A DNA stretch of 64,000 nt from Pycnopodia helianthoides. Its lineage: Eukaryota > Echinodermata > Asteroidea > Forcipulatida > Asteriidae. The position numbers and the translations under genes were made by a program. This document shows, in pieces, positions 63,339 to 64,000 of the stretch (positions within the stretch are counted from its first letter, which is position 1; every line of letters starts with the position of its first letter). Where the stretch lies: positions 6,168,326 through 6,232,325 of the forward strand of contig CM063254.1 in assembly GCA_032158295.1 (NCBI GenBank), given 5' to 3'. A model generated the notes under the pieces. That model worked only from the letters and a program-made list of their open reading frames with translations, did not search any database and was not told where the DNA came from.

Positions 63339-64000
63339 GAGGCATGATATTCTTCCTACTTGGTCTGATTTTTTTGCCCTAGGGAAAGGTCAGAAAAAAA
63401 TCTTTTAAATCCAGAAAAAGGGCCTGAAAAGTCTACAAGATCATACATCATAGTTATGTGCACATAGGTCATCCCTTGTACTAGATATAATGTACTTCGT
63501 AAGAAGAAAGCCAAGAAGGCCAGAACCAACAGTTACTCAAAAGAGATTTTAACATGGTGTTACCGCAAACCTCTCTTAGTTATACTCCCACCATGCAAAG
63601 CTTTAAATCCTACTTAGATATAATGTGCCAACAATTTTTAAAGGACAAATTTATGCCTGGCTAGGATCTAAAACTTGGACTGAGGGGGGATACCTTGAGG
63701 AGCTTGGCGGAGGCAGTTTTTGTTAGATGGGGAATGCTTTCAAAGGAGTGGAGCAGTGGCCTATTTTTTTATTTTATTTTATTTTATTTAAATTTGGGGG
63801 GGGGGGTTGTACTTAATTGGAGGCGCATAAAGAAGAGTGGATTATTATTACTGTGGGGGTGGGGAGACTAAAACTTGGATTGGCAGAGGGGAACTTCTTT
63901 GGAGTAAATATAACCTGGCTAGGGAAGGGGGCTCAACAACTGTGGAATTTATTTTTAAAAAATAGGCCGAAATTAATCCAGGTTTTATATTTTTACCTGA
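63339..64000. other. Non-coding end of window
   Basis: No gene recognised. It contains a 22-bp echo of the NOP56 Lys-rich coding sequence at about 63501-63522, a TTTTA pentamer run (63765-63788) and a G run (63797-63806). Confidence 0.5.

Noticed and set aside
1..64000. CRISPR array, prophage, bacterial operon or intact reverse transcriptase
   Set aside because: No spaced identical direct repeats, no such proteins in any frame; all repeat elements are short and non-coding.

Overview
This is a stretch of a metazoan nuclear genome, not a bacterial or viral one. It has widely spaced exons with GT-AG introns, long AT-rich non-coding DNA, and many short inverted-repeat elements and tRNA-derived SINEs. 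Protein similarity and the repeat flavour point to an echinoderm-like deuterostome, possibly a sea star; species cannot be fixed from the sequence alone. All three recognisable genes are on the + strand.

Region 1 (1-36 kb, continuing into a 3' UTR): the 3' part of an FGFRL1 gene (decoy FGF receptor without kinase). Visible exons are Ig1 (13502-13774), an acidic linker (33420-33494), Ig2 (34050-34331), Ig3 (34869-35224), and TM plus cytoplasmic tail (35481-35995). All internal introns are phase 1 and the first visible one is 19.6 kb. The signal-peptide exon was not found and probably lies upstream of the window. The Ig3 exon is one base short and shifts frame.

Region 2 (46.3-50 kb): a multi-exon gene made from a hAT transposase. 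Three BED zinc fingers, each on its own exon with phase-0 borders, precede one large exon with a hAT transposase body and C-terminal dimerisation segment. It resembles ZBED4/ZBED1/ZBED6-type domesticated genes. The second catalytic Asp is Asn and the usual Arg-Trp motif is absent, so it is probably a host regulatory protein and not an active transposase.

Region 3 (54.1-61.5 kb): NOP56, the box C/D snoRNP core protein, in nine visible coding exons. It carries an in-frame TGA in the first visible exon and a one-base frameshift in the Lys-rich tail. Two E-boxes, an inverted CCAAT and a TATA-like site lie about 1.1 kb upstream. With the FGFRL1 shift, this makes three coding lesions in otherwise well-conserved genes, most simply explained by assembly errors or allelic variants.

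The rest is mainly repeats: at least seven families of short inverted-repeat elements (several bounded by TTAA), two or three tRNA-derived SINE families, and low-complexity tracts. The clearest insertion history is at 24.86-26.09 kb, where a piggyBac-like 748-bp element with TTAA duplications sits inside one copy of a tandemly duplicated MITE and the neighbouring copy preserves the empty site. No CRISPR array, phage, bacterial operon or complete autonomous transposon was seen.
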